This document shows, one piece after another, positions 5,241-5,378 of a stretch of 5,378 bases of DNA (its first letter is position 1; each line of letters begins with the position of its first letter). Both the position numbers and the translations under genes were made by a program. Source of the DNA: Candidatus Gastranaerophilales bacterium (GTDB lineage: Bacteria > Cyanobacteriota > Vampirovibrionia > Gastranaerophilales > Gastranaerophilaceae). Under the pieces are notes generated by a model that did not search any database, had not been told where the DNA came from, and was given only the letters and a program-made list of their open reading frames with translations. The stretch is taken from the NCBI GenBank assembly GCA_947625445.1, contig CANQOM010000114.1, positions 1 through 5,378 of the forward strand, read 5' to 3'.

Positions 5241-5378
5241 ACGTATCGCTGCATCCTCTGATTTCTGCATTCTTAATCCTTCCGATAACTTCAAAATATT
5301 TGCCTTTTCTTCCGCAAGGGCAGTCATCTTCACCTAAAATAACACCCTCATCTTCCGTTAATAAAGAAATATTTTTAT
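5227..5378 (-). CDS. luxE: LuxE-family acyl-protein synthetase, C-terminal fragment (5' end cut by window edge)
   Basis: On the minus strand a frame different from LuxC is open from the right edge to a TAA at 5227-5229 and gives the last 49 residues of a protein. They read ILGEDDCPCGRKGKYFEVIG followed directly by RIKNAEIRGCSDTYE and two more residues, with a CPCGRKGKYF core and a GR-IKNAEIRGCSDTYE ending that I recognise as the C-terminus of LuxE/acyl-protein synthetase family members. LuxE activates a fatty or other acid as acyl-AMP and hands it to a cysteine for transfer to LuxC. The paired Cys in CPCG could be structural (metal or turn); that is inference. The direct 14-nt overlap with the LuxC gene strongly supports the pairing, because the two proteins work as a complex. 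Only the end of the gene is in view, so activity cannot be judged. Confidence 0.82.
   Translation of the reverse strand, partial: KNISLLTEDEGVILGEDDCPCGRKGKYFEVIGRIKNAEIRGCSDTYEKH

Noticed and set aside
5241..5333. N-terminal extension of LuxC from the GTG at 5333
   Set aside because: The same DNA encodes the conserved LuxE C-terminus in another frame, and the extension reads like a shifted version of it; ATG 5240 gives a natural family start.

Overview
This AT-rich window (roughly 30% GC by eye) appears to come from a Gram-negative-type bacterium. A fragment of an outer-membrane autotransporter-type beta-barrel sits at the left edge, and the base composition and barrel style resemble proteins I associate with gut Gastranaerophilales/Melainabacteria (non-photosynthetic relatives of cyanobacteria). 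That taxonomic guess is inference and could be wrong. No rRNA, tRNA, CRISPR array or transposase was seen.

Layout. Positions 1-892 (+) hold the 3' end of the barrel gene. Everything from 929 to the right edge is on the minus strand and converges on it. Reading in the direction of transcription (right to left), there are two short gene blocks. Block 1 is a LuxE-type acyl-protein synthetase (only its C-terminus, cut by the window edge, 5227-5378), a LuxC-type acyl-thioester reductase (4065-5240) and a GNAT-like acetyltransferase (3460-4053), closed by a clear intrinsic terminator (3437-3461). Block 2 starts after a non-coding region (3204-3436) with a candidate promoter and repeated operator-like palindromes. 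It holds an acyl carrier protein (2967-3203), an adenylate-forming ligase (1528-2934) and a second GNAT-like acetyltransferase (929-1516) that is about three quarters identical to the first.

How the genes may work together. The ligase has the full set of ANL-superfamily motifs and probably activates a carboxylic acid as an adenylate and loads it on the carrier protein. LuxE and LuxC are the two core subunits of the fatty-acid reductase known from luminous bacteria, where an acyl group is passed through enzyme thioesters and reduced to an aldehyde. No luciferase genes are present, so the aldehyde presumably serves biosynthesis, for example of a modified sugar or a surface or secreted small molecule. 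The twin acetyltransferases, one at the end of each block, could acylate an amine or hydroxyl on the product. The product itself cannot be read from this window.

The LuxC reading frame is open upstream to a GTG at 5333, but the DNA from 5240 to the right edge encodes a recognisable LuxE C-terminus in a different frame. The LuxC start is therefore placed at ATG 5240, giving a 391-residue protein with a 14-nt gene overlap.
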